Positions 44,783 through 55,666 are shown, counted from the stretch's first letter. The stretch is 64,000 nucleotides of DNA from Acidovorax sp. GW101-3H11 (GCF_001633105.1 NZ_LUKZ01000013.1:62001-126000), one strand, 5' to 3'. The notes: generated by a model from the sequence alone, not told the origin. A program made the numbers and translations.

Positions 44783-45190
44783 TCACTCGACGATTTCGCG
44801 AAAACTGGCGTAGTGATCGCTGGTGTAGTAGCAGGCATCCGGAACCCGGGGCTTGCCGCCACACACGATGCGCCGGGCTCCCCGGTTGCGCGATCCTGGT
44901 GTTCTGACGGTGTACTCACGGTAGTAGCCCCGCTTGTGGGCGGGCAACAGCCGCTCGCGGTTGCCGAAAACTGTTCCGTCCTTGTCATACGGAAAGGGCC
45001 CTCCTTCCCGGATCAGCGCATACGTGGCGCGCCCTTGGGGCGGCAACTCGGCCAATGCGATGGGGGGGATGGCGCCGCCGGTAGACGGGGCGTTTCGAGC
45101 GTGCCCCATTGCCGGGGACAACACGAACGCAACACCCAAAACACACAAAAACCCTGCTTTGCGCGCCCGGGTGGCTACAGCCTTCAACAT
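44783..45190 (-). CDS. Secreted barnase-like (N1/T1) guanyl-specific ribonuclease
   Basis: A 135-residue precursor with a signal peptide (AGFLCVLGVAFVLSPAMGHA) and an N1/T1 RNase domain. The catalytic base is the Glu in YYREYTVRTPG and the acid is the His in YTSDHYASFREI, both matching barnase-type enzymes; the Arg of RGARRIVCGG is the third active-site element. Two Cys residues (IVCGG, DACYY) may form a disulfide. It cleaves RNA after export, so it may serve in competition or nutrient uptake. ATG 45190 is used; ATG 45262 has a good aaggggg site and would add 24 residues. Confidence 0.87.
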   Translation of the reverse strand: MLKAVATRARKAGFLCVLGVAFVLSPAMGHARNAPSTGGAIPPIALAELPPQGRATYALIREGGPFPYDKDGTVFGNRERLLPAHKRGYYREYTVRTPGSRNRGARRIVCGGKPRVPDACYYTSDHYASFREIVE

Positions 45191-45346
45191 CAACGAACCT
45201 TTCACACGACTTATGCAATTCGAGAACAGGCAGATCGCTTGTTCTTTGATAACGCGCTTCATGCCCCCTTGCTTGCATAAGTCCAGCGTCCAGAAACCTA
45301 CGGGTTAACCCGAAATTTCGAGCCGCTAGTGTCGCTCAACGGCCCC

Positions 45347-45384
45347 CAAAAAGCAAGCGTCTGCACAAAGATTGGGCAGACGCT
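45347..45384 (-). terminator. Intrinsic terminator of maeB
   Basis: Arms agcgtctgc (45356-45364) and gcagacgct (45376-45384) enclose an 11-base loop. On the minus strand the hairpin is followed by gctttttgggg, a short T run. It lies about 50 bases past the maeB stop. Confidence 0.8.
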
Positions 45385-45396
45385 GAAGGGTTGGTT

Positions 45397-45417
45397 AAGT
45401 GCTTTAAGTTAGCACTT
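45397..45417. other. Small hairpin downstream of maeB
   Basis: Arms aagtgct and agcactt around a 7-base loop, just before the terminator hairpin in the maeB direction. It may be part of the termination structure or an RNA 3'-end stabiliser. Confidence 0.5.
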
Positions 45418-45433
45418 GCTACCGCTTTTTGAC

Positions 45434-47779
45434 TTATCTCGACACGTTGGCATCGGCCACGGTCAAGGCTGTCATATTGACAATCCGGCGCACGGTGGCG
45501 CTGGGTGTCAGGATATGGACGGGCTTGGCCGCACCCAGCAGCACGGGGCCGATCGCAATGCCGCCACCGGCTGCGGTCTTGAGCAGGTTGTAGGCAATGT
45601 TGGCGGCATCAATGTTGGGGAACACCAGCAGATTGGCATCGCCCGTGAGTTCACTGCTGGGCATGAGGGCCGCGCGGGCCTTGCCGTCCAGCGCCACATC
45701 GCCATGCATTTCGCCGTCCACTTCCAGCCAGGGCGCCTGCTGGCGCAGCAGCTCCAGCGTCTGGCGCATCTTCACGGCGCTGGGGTGGTTGCTGGTGCCA
45801 AAGTTGGAGTGCGACAGCAGCGCGGCCTTGGGCTTGATGCCAAAACGCATCATTTCTTCGGCGGCCAGGGCAGTGATCTCCGCCAGCTCCTGCGGCGTGG
45901 GGTCGTAGTTGACGTGGGTGTCCACCAGGAACACCTGGCGGCCGGGCAGCATCAGGCCGTTCATGCAGGCGTACACCGGCACATCCTGCGCGGTGCTGTC
46001 GGCGCCGCCCGCGTGTTTGCCGATCACCTGGTCGATGTAGAGCAGGTGGTTGGCGGTGGTGCCCCAGGTACCGCAGATCAGGCCGTCCACCTCGCCCTTG
46101 TGCAGCATCATCGAACCGATCAGTGTCAGGCGGCGGCGCATTTCGATCTTGGCGACCTGCTGGGTGATGCCCTTGCGCTCCGTCATGCGGTGGTAGGTCT
46201 GCCAGAAGTCGTTGTAGCGGTGGTCGAAGTCGGTGTTGACCACGTCGTAGTCCACGCCTTCCTTCAGGCGCAGGCCAAACTTTTCGATGCGCTGGGCGAT
46301 GATGGCGGGGCGGCCGATCAGCGTGGGGCGGGCGACTTTTTCGTCCACCACGATCTGTGCGGCGCGCAGCACGCGCTCCTCTTCACCTTCAGCATAGGCC
46401 ACACGCTTCTTGGCGGCATTGCGGGCCGCGTCGAAGATGGGCTTCATCGTCGTCCCCGAGGCATACACAAAGGTCTGCAGCCGCTCGCGGTAGGCGTCCA
46501 TGTCGGCGATGGGTCGCTGCGCCACGCCGCTGTCCATGGCCGCCTGGGCCACAGCGGGCGCGATCTTCATCATCAGGCGCGGGTCGAACGGCTTGGGGAT
46601 CAGGTACTCGGGGCCGAAGGTGAGCTTCTCGCCCACATAGGCCGCAGCCACCACTTCGCTCTGCTCGGCCTGCGCCAGCTCGGCAATTGCGTGCACGGCG
46701 GCAATTTCCATCTCATCGGTGATGGTGGTGGCGCCGCAATCCAGCGCACCCCGGAAGATGTACGGGAAGCACAGCACGTTGTTCACTTGGTTCGGATAGT
46801 CCGACCGGCCCGTGGCCATGATGATGTCGCTGCGCACGCTGTGCGCCAGCTCGGGCGTGATCTCGGGGTTGGGGTTGGCCAGCGCGAAGATCACCGGGCG
46901 CTCGGCCATGGTGGCCACCATCTCGGGCTTGAGCACGTTGCCGGCCGACAGGCCCAGGAACACGTCGGCGCCGACCATCACCTCGGCCAGCTTGCGCGCG
47001 TCGGTCTTCTGCATGAACTGGCGCTTGTCGTCGTCCATCAGCTCTTCGCGGCCTTCATAGACCACGCCCGCCAAGTCGGTGACAAACACGTTCTTGCGCT
47101 GCACGCCCACCTTGAGCAGCAGGTTCAGGCAGGCCAGCGCCGCTGCACCCGCGCCGCTCGTCACGAGCTTCACGTCCTCGATCTTCTTGTTGGCCACCTT
47201 GAGCGCGTTCACGATGGCGGCCGCCACCGTGATGGCCGTGCCGTGCTGGTCGTCGTGGAAGACCGGGATCTTCATGCGCTTGCGCAGCTCGCGCTCCACA
47301 TAGAAGCAGTCCGGGGCCTTGATGTCTTCGAGGTTCACAGCCCCAAAGGTCGGCTCCAGCGCAGCGATCACTTCCACCAGCTTGGCGGGGTCCTTCTCAT
47401 CGATCTCGATGTCGAACACATCCACGCCCGCAAACTTCTTGAACAGAACGGCCTTGCCTTCCATCACCGGCTTGGAGGCCAGCGCGCCGATGTCACCCAG
47501 GCCCAGAACGGCCGTGCCATTGGAGATTACGGCCACCAGGTTGCCGCGCGCGGTGTAGCGGAAGGCGTTGGCCGGGTCCTTGACGATCTCTTCGCAGGGG
47601 GCAGCCACACCGGGCGAGTACGCCAGCGCGAGATCGTGCTGGTTGATCATCTGCTTGGTGGCCGCAATCGCCAGCTTGCCCGGCTTGGGAAACTCGTGGT
47701 ATTCGAGAGCGGCACGGCGCAACTGGGCGCGTTTGTCGGAATGGCTGTTGTTGTTCTCGGCCGTGGTGTTCTCGGGCAT
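45434..47779 (-). CDS. maeB: MaeB, NADP-dependent malic enzyme
   Basis: A 781-residue multidomain enzyme. The malic domain starts near residue 20 ([17 protein letters not shown]) with the catalytic Tyr of [16 protein letters not shown], the Lys in [28 protein letters not shown] and the metal ligands in [10 protein letters not shown]. The NADP-binding Rossmann part follows ([20 protein letters not shown]). From about residue 440 to the end is a phosphotransacetylase-like regulatory domain, typical of MaeB. It converts malate to pyruvate, giving NADPH. Full length; ATG 47779. A terminator hairpin follows. Confidence 0.96.
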   Translation of the reverse strand: MPENTTAENNNSHSDKRAQLRRAALEYHEFPKPGKLAIAATKQMINQHDLALAYSPGVAAPCEEIVKDPANAFRYTARGNLVAVISNGTAVLGLGDIGALASKPVMEGKAVLFKKFAGVDVFDIEIDEKDPAKLVEVIAALEPTFGAVNLEDIKAPDCFYVERELRKRMKIPVFHDDQHGTAITVAAAIVNALKVANKKIEDVKLVTSGAGAAALACLNLLLKVGVQRKNVFVTDLAGVVYEGREELMDDDKRQFMQKTDARKLAEVMVGADVFLGLSAGNVLKPEMVATMAERPVIFALANPNPEITPELAHSVRSDIIMATGRSDYPNQVNNVLCFPYIFRGALDCGATTITDEMEIAAVHAIAELAQAEQSEVVAAAYVGEKLTFGPEYLIPKPFDPRLMMKIAPAVAQAAMDSGVAQRPIADMDAYRERLQTFVYASGTTMKPIFDAARNAAKKRVAYAEGEEERVLRAAQIVVDEKVARPTLIGRPAIIAQRIEKFGLRLKEGVDYDVVNTDFDHRYNDFWQTYHRMTERKGITQQVAKIEMRRRLTLIGSMMLHKGEVDGLICGTWGTTANHLLYIDQVIGKHAGGADSTAQDVPVYACMNGLMLPGRQVFLVDTHVNYDPTPQELAEITALAAEEMMRFGIKPKAALLSHSNFGTSNHPSAVKMRQTLELLRQQAPWLEVDGEMHGDVALDGKARAALMPSSELTGDANLLVFPNIDAANIAYNLLKTAAGGGIAIGPVLLGAAKPVHILTPSATVRRIVNMTALTVADANVSR

Positions 47780-48174
47780 TCAGTGTCTCCAGCGCAGTCA
47801 ATCAGTCAGTCAGGATAGAAGCAAAAAACCGTGCCGCAGTGGGCTGCAGCGGGCTGTCAGCTTTGTAAGGGTCTGCGATTGTAGGGGGCGGGCGGTAAAA
47901 ACCCTAGTAAGCGAATCTGCTTATGTGGGTGCAGGTGTTGTGACTTTCCTCACTCCACGTGGACACCTGCTTTGGATCTCCCTGGTTGAAGGATTGATCA
48001 ATGCCGACATGTTGTATGTATGGGGCATGATTTTTCAGAGAAATAAAGAGTGACAACGGAGGGGGCATTGGTTAAAACCCATGGTCTCCACATTGTTAAT
48101 CGATGGAGGCTGGGGCCTTGAGTGCCCCAACGCGATGCCTGCTGAACCCGCAGGAATGCTGAGTGCCCCTTTTT
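47780..48174. other. Divergent intergenic region between maeB and cysC, no gene recognised
   Basis: About 395 bases. The part from roughly 47980 to 48110 is AT-rich, with tgtatgtatggggcatgattt and aaataaagag, and is the most likely promoter region of the secretion cassette. A partial inverted match gcaggtgttgtg/ccacgtggacacctgc surrounds 47931-47973. No convincing ORF and no strong ribosome site before the cysC start. Confidence 0.4.
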
Positions 48175-48693
48175 ATGAAGAAACCAGAAACGGCCACCAC
48201 CTGGTGGCTCACGGGCCTGCCGGGCGCCGGAAAAACCACCCTGGCACAGGCCTTGGCAGCAGCCTTGCGTGAGCGCGGAGAGCCCGCCTGCGTGATTGAC
48301 GGCGACGAACTGCGCACGGGCCTGTGCAAAGACCTGGGATTTGACGAAGCCAGCCGTGCAGAGAACGTTCGCCGGGCGGCGCACATGGCCCAGCTGCTCA
48401 ATGCCAACGCCATCCATGCGGTCGTTGCGATGGTTTCTCCTGCAGCACCAGCACGCGCGGCAGCGTACGCCACGATCGGCGTGGACCGCTGCAAGGAAGT
48501 CCACGTCAGCACTCCGCTGGAAGTTTGCGAAAAACGCGACCCCAAGGGCCTCTATGCACGGGCAAGGGCGAACCAGCTGACACAGATGACCGGTATACAT
48601 GCGGGCTATGAGGCCCCGGGGTCTCCCGCGTTGCGCATAGACACCAGCCAGACCGACCTGCAAGTTGCCGTGCAGCAACTGCTCCGGGCCTAG
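48175..48693 (+). CDS. cysC: Adenylyl-sulfate (APS) kinase, CysC-like
   Basis: A 172-residue kinase. The P-loop GLPGAGKTT is at residues 14-22, followed by VIDGDELRTGLCKDLGFDEA-SRAENVRRAA, the typical APS-binding region, and VVAMVSPAAPAR with the Ser that becomes phosphorylated in the family. It makes PAPS from APS and ATP. Shorter than E. coli CysC (about 200 residues). It is not near sulfate-assimilation genes but 27 bases before a sulfotransferase, so its job is probably to supply PAPS to that enzyme. ATG 48175 is used; GTG 48163 is possible. Confidence 0.92.
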   Translation: MKKPETATTWWLTGLPGAGKTTLAQALAAALRERGEPACVIDGDELRTGLCKDLGFDEASRAENVRRAAHMAQLLNANAIHAVVAMVSPAAPARAAAYATIGVDRCKEVHVSTPLEVCEKRDPKGLYARARANQLTQMTGIHAGYEAPGSPALRIDTSQTDLQVAVQQLLRA

Positions 48694-48720
48694 GCATCCA
48701 CGTTCACCCTCTACCAATTC

Positions 48721-49581
48721 ATGACCCTCTTGGCCTCTCCCCGCTACCACTTCATCACAGGCCTGCCCCGCTCGGGCTCCACCCTGTTGTCAGCCCTGCT
48801 GCTGCAGAACCCCCGATTCCACGCGGGTATGACAAGCCCGGTCGGCGGTTTGTTCAAGGGCATGCTCAACCAACTGGGTGCGGGCAGCGAGTTTGGCCCC
48901 GTGGTCACCAAAGAGCAACGCAGGCGGCTGTCGCGGGGGCTGTTTGACAGCTACTACGCAGACCAGGTGGGCGAAAAAGAAGTCATCTTTGACACCAACC
49001 GCATGTGGAGCGCGCAAATGCCTGCCCTCATGGACCTCTTTCCGGGGGCCAAACTGATTGCCTGCGTGCGCAACGTGGCATGGGTGATGGACAGCATAGA
49101 ACGCAGATACCGCGCCAACCCCTACGAGATCACCCGCCTGTTCAACGACGACACCGAGCGCAACACCGTCTACAGCCGTGTAGATACGCTTGCCCAGCGC
49201 AACCGCATGGTCGGCTACCCCTGGACAGCGCTCAAAGAAGCCTTCTACGGCGAACACGCCAGTTCACTGTTGTTGGTGGACTACGACCTGCTGGCGCAGG
49301 CGCCCCAAAAGGTGCTGCCCTTGATCTACCAGTTCTTGGGCGAGCCCGAGTACGCGCACAACTTTGAGCAGGTGAAATACGACGCCCCCGAGTTTGACGA
49401 AGCTCTGGGGTTGCACGGCTTGCACCAGGTGCGCCCGCAGGTGGGACTGCAGCGACGCGAGAGCATCCTGCCGCCAGACCTGTTCGAGCAATACAGCAAG
49501 CTGTCGTTCTGGCAGGACCAGGCCCATAGCAGGGCCAATGTGATCACGGCCAAACCCTCCGCTTCGACCGAGAATCATTGA
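48721..49581 (+). CDS. PAPS-dependent sulfotransferase family protein
   Basis: A 286-residue sulfotransferase. The 5'-phosphosulfate loop GLPRSGSTLL is at residues 14-23 and the 3'-phosphate motif has Arg117 and Ser125 (CVRNVAWVMDSIERR), with the standard eight-residue spacing. Sequence between (FDTNRMWSAQMPALMDLFPG) fits the sulfotransferase_3 type, a group that includes tyrosylprotein-sulfotransferase-like bacterial enzymes. No signal peptide; cytoplasmic. Together with the APS kinase upstream and the secreted protein downstream it suggests sulfation of an exported protein before secretion, or of a surface sugar. The acceptor is unknown. Confidence 0.9.
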   Translation: MTLLASPRYHFITGLPRSGSTLLSALLLQNPRFHAGMTSPVGGLFKGMLNQLGAGSEFGPVVTKEQRRRLSRGLFDSYYADQVGEKEVIFDTNRMWSAQMPALMDLFPGAKLIACVRNVAWVMDSIERRYRANPYEITRLFNDDTERNTVYSRVDTLAQRNRMVGYPWTALKEAFYGEHASSLLLVDYDLLAQAPQKVLPLIYQFLGEPEYAHNFEQVKYDAPEFDEALGLHGLHQVRPQVGLQRRESILPPDLFEQYSKLSFWQDQAHSRANVITAKPSASTENH

Positions 49582-49590
49582 TTGCTTCGA

Positions 49591-49641
49591 TATTGATAGC
49601 TAACTTTGCAATGCTGACAGGCGCAGAAGCCGAAATTTATT
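49591..49641 (+). repeat. Dispersed intergenic repeat, GATAGCTATT family, diverged copy 5
   Basis: It begins tattgatagctaactttgca, then atgctgacaggcgcagaag and ccgaaatttattcc. Only the first block and the final AT-rich block are well kept. It fills the gap between the sulfotransferase gene and the giant secreted-protein gene. Confidence 0.5.
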
Positions 49642-49651
49642 CCAAAAAATC

Positions 49652-52600
49652 ATGACCACTGACCACACATCCGCCGCCCTCCCATCGCCTGCACAAGAGG
49701 TGCTCTTCATTGACAGCCGGGTGCCGGACTTGCAGGCCATCATGGCCGCCGCCCGGCCCGGAGTGAAGGTGGTCATCCTGGACCCCAGCGAAAGTGGCGT
49801 GGCGCAGATGGCCAAGGCACTGGAGGGGCTGCATGGCCTGGCGTCCATCAGTGTGGTGTCGCACGGAGACGAGGGGGTGCTGCTGCTGGGCAACGGCCCC
49901 CTGTTCAGCGGGAATCTTCAACAGTACGAAGCCGAGCTGAAGACGATTGGAGCTGCCCTCCATCCTGACGGCGACCTACTTTTGTACGGCTGTGACGTGG
50001 GGGCAGGCGATGTGGGTGCGCAGTTCCTGCGATCGTTGGCAGAAATGACAGGTGCCGATGTGGCGGCCTCAGACGACAGCACAGCAGGTGCTGTGCGCGG
50101 TGGTGACTGGGACTTGGAAGTTGCTACCGGTGAAGTGGCAAATAGCAGTGCATTGAACCTGCCGCAATTGGACACTTACGATCATCTGTTGGTGACCACC
50201 TCGGTGAACAACCTCGCTGATTTGAAGGCCGCTATTACCACGGGTGTTTCCGATAACGTCGACGACGTGATCACCCTCACCGGCAACATCACTTTCACCG
50301 GCTTCATCGACACCGTTTCCATCACCGTCACCGACGGCCACACCCTGCAGATCGTTGGCGGTGGCTTCACCATCGACGGGGCCAACAAGGCTCGGATTCT
50401 TGACGTGAACACCAGCGGCGCCAACTCCAAGGTCGCGCTGGATAACATCACCATCCGCAATGGCCTGATCGTCGGCAATGGTGGCAACGAGAGCATGCCC
50501 GCACCCGATAGCGTGGGGGCCGGTATCTACAACGCGGGCGTACTCACCATCACCAACAGCACCATTACCGGCAACAAGGCGTCCGGTGGCGGTGGTGGCG
50601 GTGGCGACTCCGGTGGCTACTACGGCGGCGGCGGCGGTGGCGGCGGTGGTTTTGGAACGACCTCTGGCGGCTCCGGCGGTACCAGTGTTGGCGCCGGCAT
50701 TTCGCCCACGCCCGCTTCCGGCATCAACGGCGGCAATGGCGCGGGCGGTACCAGCTCCTTCGGGGGGCGTGGCGGCGGCGCGGCCGGCGGTGCGGGGGGC
50801 AGTTACAGCGGTGATGGCAACAACACCACCGGCTATACCGCAGGGGGCGGGGGTGGGACGGCCAACAACGGCAGCACCAGCATTGGTGGTGGCGGCGGCG
50901 GCGGCGGTGTTTCTGCCGTCGGCGGCAAGGGTGGCGCCGCTGCGGGGGGGATCTACAACACCAGCAGCGGCATCCTGACCATCGTCAACAGCAGCCTGAC
51001 CAACAACTTGGGGGCTGGTGGTGGTGGTGGTGGCGGTGTCTCCGACTACGCGGCCACAGGTCCTGGCAATCGGGTAGGCAACGGCGGGGCGGGCGGTGCC
51101 GGGGTCGGTGCCATCTGGAACGCCGGCGGCACCGTGCGCACGGACAACACCAGCTTCAATACCCTGGCCAGCGGTAACGTCGGCGCGGGTGGCCTGGGGG
51201 GCAAGGCAGCCGGCGGCATGAACGTCAACGGTGCCGACGGCGCGTCCACCTCGACCATCTACACCACCAGTGGCGGCACCACGGTTACTAACTATGTTCC
51301 CCCTAGCCTGACCAGTGCCACCTACGACGCCAGCACCGGCACGCTTGTGGTCACCGGCGTTGCCATGAGCAACGGTGGCACCATCGACGTGAGCAAGCTG
51401 AGCCTTGCAGGCCAGGGCGGTAGCTACACCCTCACCAGCGCCAACGTCACCGCTTCGAGTGCCACCAGCTTCACGGTCACGCTCAACGCAGCAGACAAAC
51501 TGGCCATCAACGGCATCCTGAACAGCAACGGAACGACGGCGGTAGACACCACCACCTTCAACCTGGCGGCAGCGGCCAATTGGGACGTTACGGCTTCAGC
51601 GGCGGCCGACCTGACGGGCAACGGCATCACCGTCAGCAACGTCACGGCCCCCACCATCACATCGGCCACCTACGACGGCGCCACTCACGTCTTCACCGTC
51701 ACTGGCACCAACCTGGTCAAGACCGTCGGTGCGACCAACGACATCACGGTTTCCGCATTGACGATCACGGGCGAAGGCGGCGCTACACGCGTGCTGTCCA
51801 CCACCGGCAATGTAGAAATCACCAGCGCCACCAGCTTCACCTTCACGCTGGCGGGTGCCGACATTGCTGCAGTCGATGCACTGCTCAACCAGAACGGCAC
51901 CTCGTCTGCCAGCAGCTCAACCACCTACAACATCGCAGCGGCCGACGACTGGAACAGCGTGATCACCGGCGGCAACATCGCCGACCTCACGGGGAACGGC
52001 ATCACCGTCGCCAATGCTGCGCCCAGCATCCTTTCCTCTACGTACGACGCTGCCACCGGAATTCTCTCCGTCACGGCAGCCAACATCGTTGGCGGCGACA
52101 CCATCGACGTGAGCAAGCTTGCGCTGGCAGGCCAGGGCGGCAGCTACACCCTCACCAGCGCCAATGTCACCGCAGTCAGCGCTACGTCGTTCACGGTTAC
52201 GCTGAATGCCGCCGACAAGCTGGCCATCAACGGCATCCTGAACAACAACGGCACGAGCGCGGTAGACACCACCACCTTCAACCTGGCGGCGACCGCCAGT
52301 TGGGATGCCAGCCGCACCAGCAGCGCAGACCTCACCGGCAACGGCGTGACGGTATCGAATGTTTCGGCTCCCACCATCACATCGGCCACCTATGACGGCG
52401 CCACCCACGTCTTCACCGTCACCGGCACCAACCTGGTCAAGACCACCGGTGCGACCAACGACGTCACGATTTCCACATTGACGATCACCGGCGAGGGTGG
52501 CGCTATGCGCACCCTGTCCACCACCGGCAATGTAGAAATCACCAGCGCCACCAGCTTCACCTTCACCCTGGCGGGCGCCGACATTGCTGCAGTTGATGCA

Positions 52601-55600
52601 CTGCTCAACCAGAACGGCACCAGCTCGGCCGGTGCCACCACCTACAACCTGGCAGCGGCAGACGACTGGAACAGCGTGATCACCGGTGGCAACATTGCCG
52701 ACCTCAGCGGCAACGGCATCACCGTCGCCAATGCTGCGCCCAGCATCCTTTCCTCTACGTACGACGCTGCCACCGGAATTCTCTCCGTCACGGCAGCCAA
52801 CATCGTGGGCGGTGACACCATCGACGTGAGCAAGCTTGCGCTGGCAGGCCAGGGCGGCAGCTACACCCTCACCAGCGCCAACGTCACTGCCAGCAGCAGC
52901 ACCGCCTTCACGGTCACGCTCAACGCAGCAGACCAACTGGCCGTCAACGGCATCCTGAACAACAACGGCACGAGCGCGGTAGACACCACCACCTTCAACC
53001 TGGCGGCGGCCGCCAGTTGGGATGCCAGCCGCACCAGCAGCGCAGACCTCACCGGCAACGGCGTGACGGTATCGAACGTCACGGCCCCCACCATCACCAG
53101 CGCCACCTACGATGCCAGCACCCACGTGCTGACCGTCACCGGCACCGGCCTGGTCCAGACCATCGGTGCCACCAACGACATCACCGTCAGCACGCTCACC
53201 ATTGCAGGAGAAGGCGCAGCCACCCGCATCCTGAGCACCACAGGCAATGTGGAAGTGACCTCGGCCACCAGCTTCAGCGTCACCCTGACCGGCGCCGATC
53301 AGGCCGCCGTCGAAGCCCTGCTCAACAAGAACGGCACCACATCCACAGGCGGCAGCACCTACAACCTGGCAGCGGCGGACGACTGGAACAGCGTGGTCAC
53401 GGGGGGCAACATTGCCGACGCCACCAGCGCACTCACCGTCAGCAACGTTGCAGTACCCGCCATCACCTCCGCCACCTACAACGCCAGCACCGGAGCGCTC
53501 GTCGTCACCGGCACCGGGTTCTCCAGCCGGGCGGGGGCCGTCAACGACATCGTTGCCAACAAATTCAGCCTGCAAGGCGAAGGCGGAGCCAGTTACGCAC
53601 TGACCACCACGGCAGACGTGGAGATCACCTCCGCCACCAGCTTCACCCTGAGCCTGAGCGGGGCGGACAGACTGGGTGCCAACCTCCTCATGAACAAGAA
53701 CGGCACTAGCTCCACCAGTGCCAACACCTACAACCTCATCGCCGCAGAGGACTGGAGCGCAGGTGCTGACGCTGCGGTGGTCATCGCTGACCCCACCGGC
53801 AACGGCATCACTGTCACCAATGTGGTCGCACCTACCGTCACCAGTGCTACCTACAACGTGGGTACCGGTGTGTTGGTCGTGACCGGCAGCAACTTCCTGA
53901 CATTGAGCGGCGCAAACAACGACATCACTGCAAACCGTATCCGCTTCCTGGGACAAGGCGCGTTCAACTACACGCTGACCGACACGTCCAACGTGGACAT
54001 CACGTCCAACACCAGCTTCACGCTCACCATGAGCGCTAATGACAAGGCAGCACTGGCTCTGCGCCTGAACAAGGACGGAACGTCATCCACCGACACCACG
54101 ACCTACAACATCGGCATGCTGGAAGACTGGAACACCGGTGCAGCCGTCGCTGTGGTCATCGCCGACCTGTTTGGCAACGGCATCACAGTCAGTGGCAACG
54201 ACCCCGATGCCCCCGTGTGGGCCTCGGCCAGCGTCAATGGCGCCAGCCTGGTGCTGACCTATACCGACGCCAGTGACCTGGATGCCATCAACGTGGCAGG
54301 CGCGGGCGCCTTCGCCGTGGTCGCCGGTGGAGTCGCCAACACCGTGACCGGCGTGGCAGTGAACGGTCCCGCCAAAACCGTGACCCTGACGTTGACGACG
54401 CCGGTGGGCTTTGCCGAAGTGGTCACTGTGGCGTATACCGACCCCACGGCAGGCAACGACGCCAACGCCATCCAGGATGCAGCAGGCAACGACGCTCCCA
54501 GCCTGGGTGTGACCCCTGTCACCAACACCACCCCCGACACCACGCCCCCGGTGGTGAACACAGCCACCGTTACTGCCAACCAGCTGGTCCTGAGCTACAC
54601 CGAGGTGACCACGCTGGACGCAGTCAACACCGCAGCCAACGGCGCCTTTGTGGTAATGGCGGGAGGCTCAGCCAACGCGGTCACCGGCGTAGCAGTCAAC
54701 GCAGCCGCCAAGACCGTCACCCTGACCCTTGCATTCGTTGTGGGAGCCGGCCAGATCGTCACCGTGGCCTATACCGACCCCACGGCAGGCAACGATATCA
54801 ATGCCGTTCAGGATGCAGCAGGCAACGACGCCGTCAGCTTCGCAGCCCGGCCTGTGACCAACCTCACCCCGGCAGACCCTGATCCGACCCCGGTCCCTCC
54901 TACACCAACCCCGGTTCCTCCTACGCCCGGCGTGCCCGACAACGACGGCATCCCCGGCCCGGTGGAAGACCAGGCCCCCGGTATCCCCGGCCCGGGCGGC
55001 AACATTACCCCCGGAGACGGCAACGGAGACGGCATCAAGGACAGCGAGCAGCCCTCGGTAGGCTCCGTCGGCTTCGTGCTCAGCCCCACAGGCGAGAGCA
55101 ACCCGGGCAATGCCCCACCCACCTTCACCACCCTGGTGGCCAGCAGCCAGAACGGCAAGGTGGGCAGCGGCAACGACAACTCCCGCATCACCAGCCTGAC
55201 ACAGAAAGACGCGCCAGCGGATGCACCGGCAGGGCTGCAGACCCCCATCGGGCTGGTCAGCAACGACAACTCCCGCATCACCAGCCTGACACAGAAAGAC
55301 GCGCCAGCGGATGCACCGGCAGGGCTGCAGACCCCCATCGGGCTGGTCAGCTTCACGGTGGAGCTGGCACAGGGCAAGAGCAGCGAAAGCTTCAGCCTGT
55401 ACCTGGACCCGGCACTGGGGGTCAACGGCTACTGGAAGCAGGACGCCAGCGGCACCTGGGTAAACCTGGCGAGCGAGCCCTATGGCGGCAAGGTGGTGAT
55501 GGAAGGGGGGCGCACACGCCTGGACTTCCAGATCACGGACGGAGGGCAGTTCGACGCAGACGGCAAGGTGGATGGGATCATCACGGACCCGGGGGCGCCG

Positions 55601-55666
55601 GGGCACATGCCGCTGTCGATCGTGGGACTCGCTCCGGACATCGGGCACCATCCCTTCTGGTTCTGA
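49652..55666 (+). CDS. Giant DUF4347 surface/secreted repeat protein, probable type I secretion substrate
   Basis: A 2004-residue protein. Order: DUF4347 domain (about 14-178; [34 protein letters not shown]); a beta-helix-like part (about 185-305; [32 protein letters not shown]); a Gly-rich part (about 309-529); eight tandem domains of about 120 residues (about 550-1515); two SwmB-like domains (about 1516-1735; each with [14 protein letters not shown]); a Pro-rich linker; a short Asp/Gly calcium-type stretch ([13 protein letters not shown]); a duplicated 30-residue unit (1840-1899); and a choice-of-anchor-U-like end (about 1900-1990). No Sec signal peptide and no classic RTX nonapeptides. The exporter genes downstream suggest T1SS export. 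Probably an adhesin or biofilm matrix protein. Confidence 0.88.
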   Translation: MTTDHTSAALPSPAQEVLFIDSRVPDLQAIMAAARPGVKVVILDPSESGVAQMAKALEGLHGLASISVVSHGDEGVLLLGNGPLFSGNLQQYEAELKTIGAALHPDGDLLLYGCDVGAGDVGAQFLRSLAEMTGADVAASDDSTAGAVRGGDWDLEVATGEVANSSALNLPQLDTYDHLLVTTSVNNLADLKAAITTGVSDNVDDVITLTGNITFTGFIDTVSITVTDGHTLQIVGGGFTIDGANKARILDVNTSGANSKVALDNITIRNGLIVGNGGNESMPAPDSVGAGIYNAGVLTITNSTITGNKASGGGGGGGDSGGYYGGGGGGGGGFGTTSGGSGGTSVGAGISPTPASGINGGNGAGGTSSFGGRGGGAAGGAGGSYSGDGNNTTGYTAGGGGGTANNGSTSIGGGGGGGGVSAVGGKGGAAAGGIYNTSSGILTIVNSSLTNNLGAGGGGGGGVSDYAATGPGNRVGNGGAGGAGVGAIWNAGGTVRTDNTSFNTLASGNVGAGGLGGKAAGGMNVNGADGASTSTIYTTSGGTTVTNYVPPSLTSATYDASTGTLVVTGVAMSNGGTIDVSKLSLAGQGGSYTLTSANVTASSATSFTVTLNAADKLAINGILNSNGTTAVDTTTFNLAAAANWDVTASAAADLTGNGITVSNVTAPTITSATYDGATHVFTVTGTNLVKTVGATNDITVSALTITGEGGATRVLSTTGNVEITSATSFTFTLAGADIAAVDALLNQNGTSSASSSTTYNIAAADDWNSVITGGNIADLTGNGITVANAAPSILSSTYDAATGILSVTAANIVGGDTIDVSKLALAGQGGSYTLTSANVTAVSATSFTVTLNAADKLAINGILNNNGTSAVDTTTFNLAATASWDASRTSSADLTGNGVTVSNVSAPTITSATYDGATHVFTVTGTNLVKTTGATNDVTISTLTITGEGGAMRTLSTTGNVEITSATSFTFTLAGADIAAVDALLNQNGTSSAGATTYNLAAADDWNSVITGGNIADLSGNGITVANAAPSILSSTYDAATGILSVTAANIVGGDTIDVSKLALAGQGGSYTLTSANVTASSSTAFTVTLNAADQLAVNGILNNNGTSAVDTTTFNLAAAASWDASRTSSADLTGNGVTVSNVTAPTITSATYDASTHVLTVTGTGLVQTIGATNDITVSTLTIAGEGAATRILSTTGNVEVTSATSFSVTLTGADQAAVEALLNKNGTTSTGGSTYNLAAADDWNSVVTGGNIADATSALTVSNVAVPAITSATYNASTGALVVTGTGFSSRAGAVNDIVANKFSLQGEGGASYALTTTADVEITSATSFTLSLSGADRLGANLLMNKNGTSSTSANTYNLIAAEDWSAGADAAVVIADPTGNGITVTNVVAPTVTSATYNVGTGVLVVTGSNFLTLSGANNDITANRIRFLGQGAFNYTLTDTSNVDITSNTSFTLTMSANDKAALALRLNKDGTSSTDTTTYNIGMLEDWNTGAAVAVVIADLFGNGITVSGNDPDAPVWASASVNGASLVLTYTDASDLDAINVAGAGAFAVVAGGVANTVTGVAVNGPAKTVTLTLTTPVGFAEVVTVAYTDPTAGNDANAIQDAAGNDAPSLGVTPVTNTTPDTTPPVVNTATVTANQLVLSYTEVTTLDAVNTAANGAFVVMAGGSANAVTGVAVNAAAKTVTLTLAFVVGAGQIVTVAYTDPTAGNDINAVQDAAGNDAVSFAARPVTNLTPADPDPTPVPPTPTPVPPTPGVPDNDGIPGPVEDQAPGIPGPGGNITPGDGNGDGIKDSEQPSVGSVGFVLSPTGESNPGNAPPTFTTLVASSQNGKVGSGNDNSRITSLTQKDAPADAPAGLQTPIGLVSNDNSRITSLTQKDAPADAPAGLQTPIGLVSFTVELAQGKSSESFSLYLDPALGVNGYWKQDASGTWVNLASEPYGGKVVMEGGRTRLDFQITDGGQFDADGKVDGIITDPGAPGHMPLSIVGLAPDIGHHPFWF
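50580..51240 (+). repeat. Glycine-rich low-complexity coding segment
   Basis: About 220 codons in which most residues are Gly, Ser, Thr, Asn or Ala, with runs of seven to nine Gly codons and scattered Tyr ([16 protein letters not shown]). It is part of the giant surface protein between the beta-helix-like part and the domain repeats. It may form a polyglycine-type fold or a flexible stalk. Confidence 0.8.
51299..54190 (+). repeat. Tandem domain repeats within the giant surface protein
   Basis: Eight units of about 120 codons each in order B-A-B-A-B-A-A-A. B units carry [24 protein letters not shown]; A units carry [21 protein letters not shown] and AAADDWNSV. The B-A pair repeats at DNA level with periods of 720 and 717 bases (for example agctacacc at 51422, 52142 and 52859). 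The last two A units are more diverged. High identity between the first pairs points to recent duplication or homogenisation. Confidence 0.88.
55171..55350 (+). repeat. Exact 90-bp tandem duplication inside the giant surface protein
   Basis: 55171-55260 and 55261-55350 are identical base for base, each starting caacgacaactcccgcatc and ending atcgggctggtcag. The unit encodes 30 residues, so the frame is kept. Perfect identity means a very recent event or a misassembly. Confidence 0.95.

Noticed and set aside
45416-47818. An 800-codon plus-strand open frame opposite maeB
   Set aside because: Composition is His/Gly/Val-biased and it mirrors a complete malic enzyme gene; no ribosome site.
50580-51240. 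Autotransporter or two-partner secretion protein
   Set aside because: No Sec signal peptide, no autotransporter barrel and no TpsB partner; T1SS genes are adjacent.
51917-53956. A 679-codon minus-strand frame opposite the adhesin repeats
   Set aside because: Its repeats are only the complement of the coding repeats of the giant protein.
51299-54190. CRISPR-like array
   Set aside because: Repeats are long, coding and domain-sized; no spacer-repeat pattern.
49652-55666. RTX toxin
   Set aside because: No GGxGxDxUx nonapeptide arrays; only a short Asp/Gly stretch near 1780. The Gly-rich region lacks the Asp pattern.
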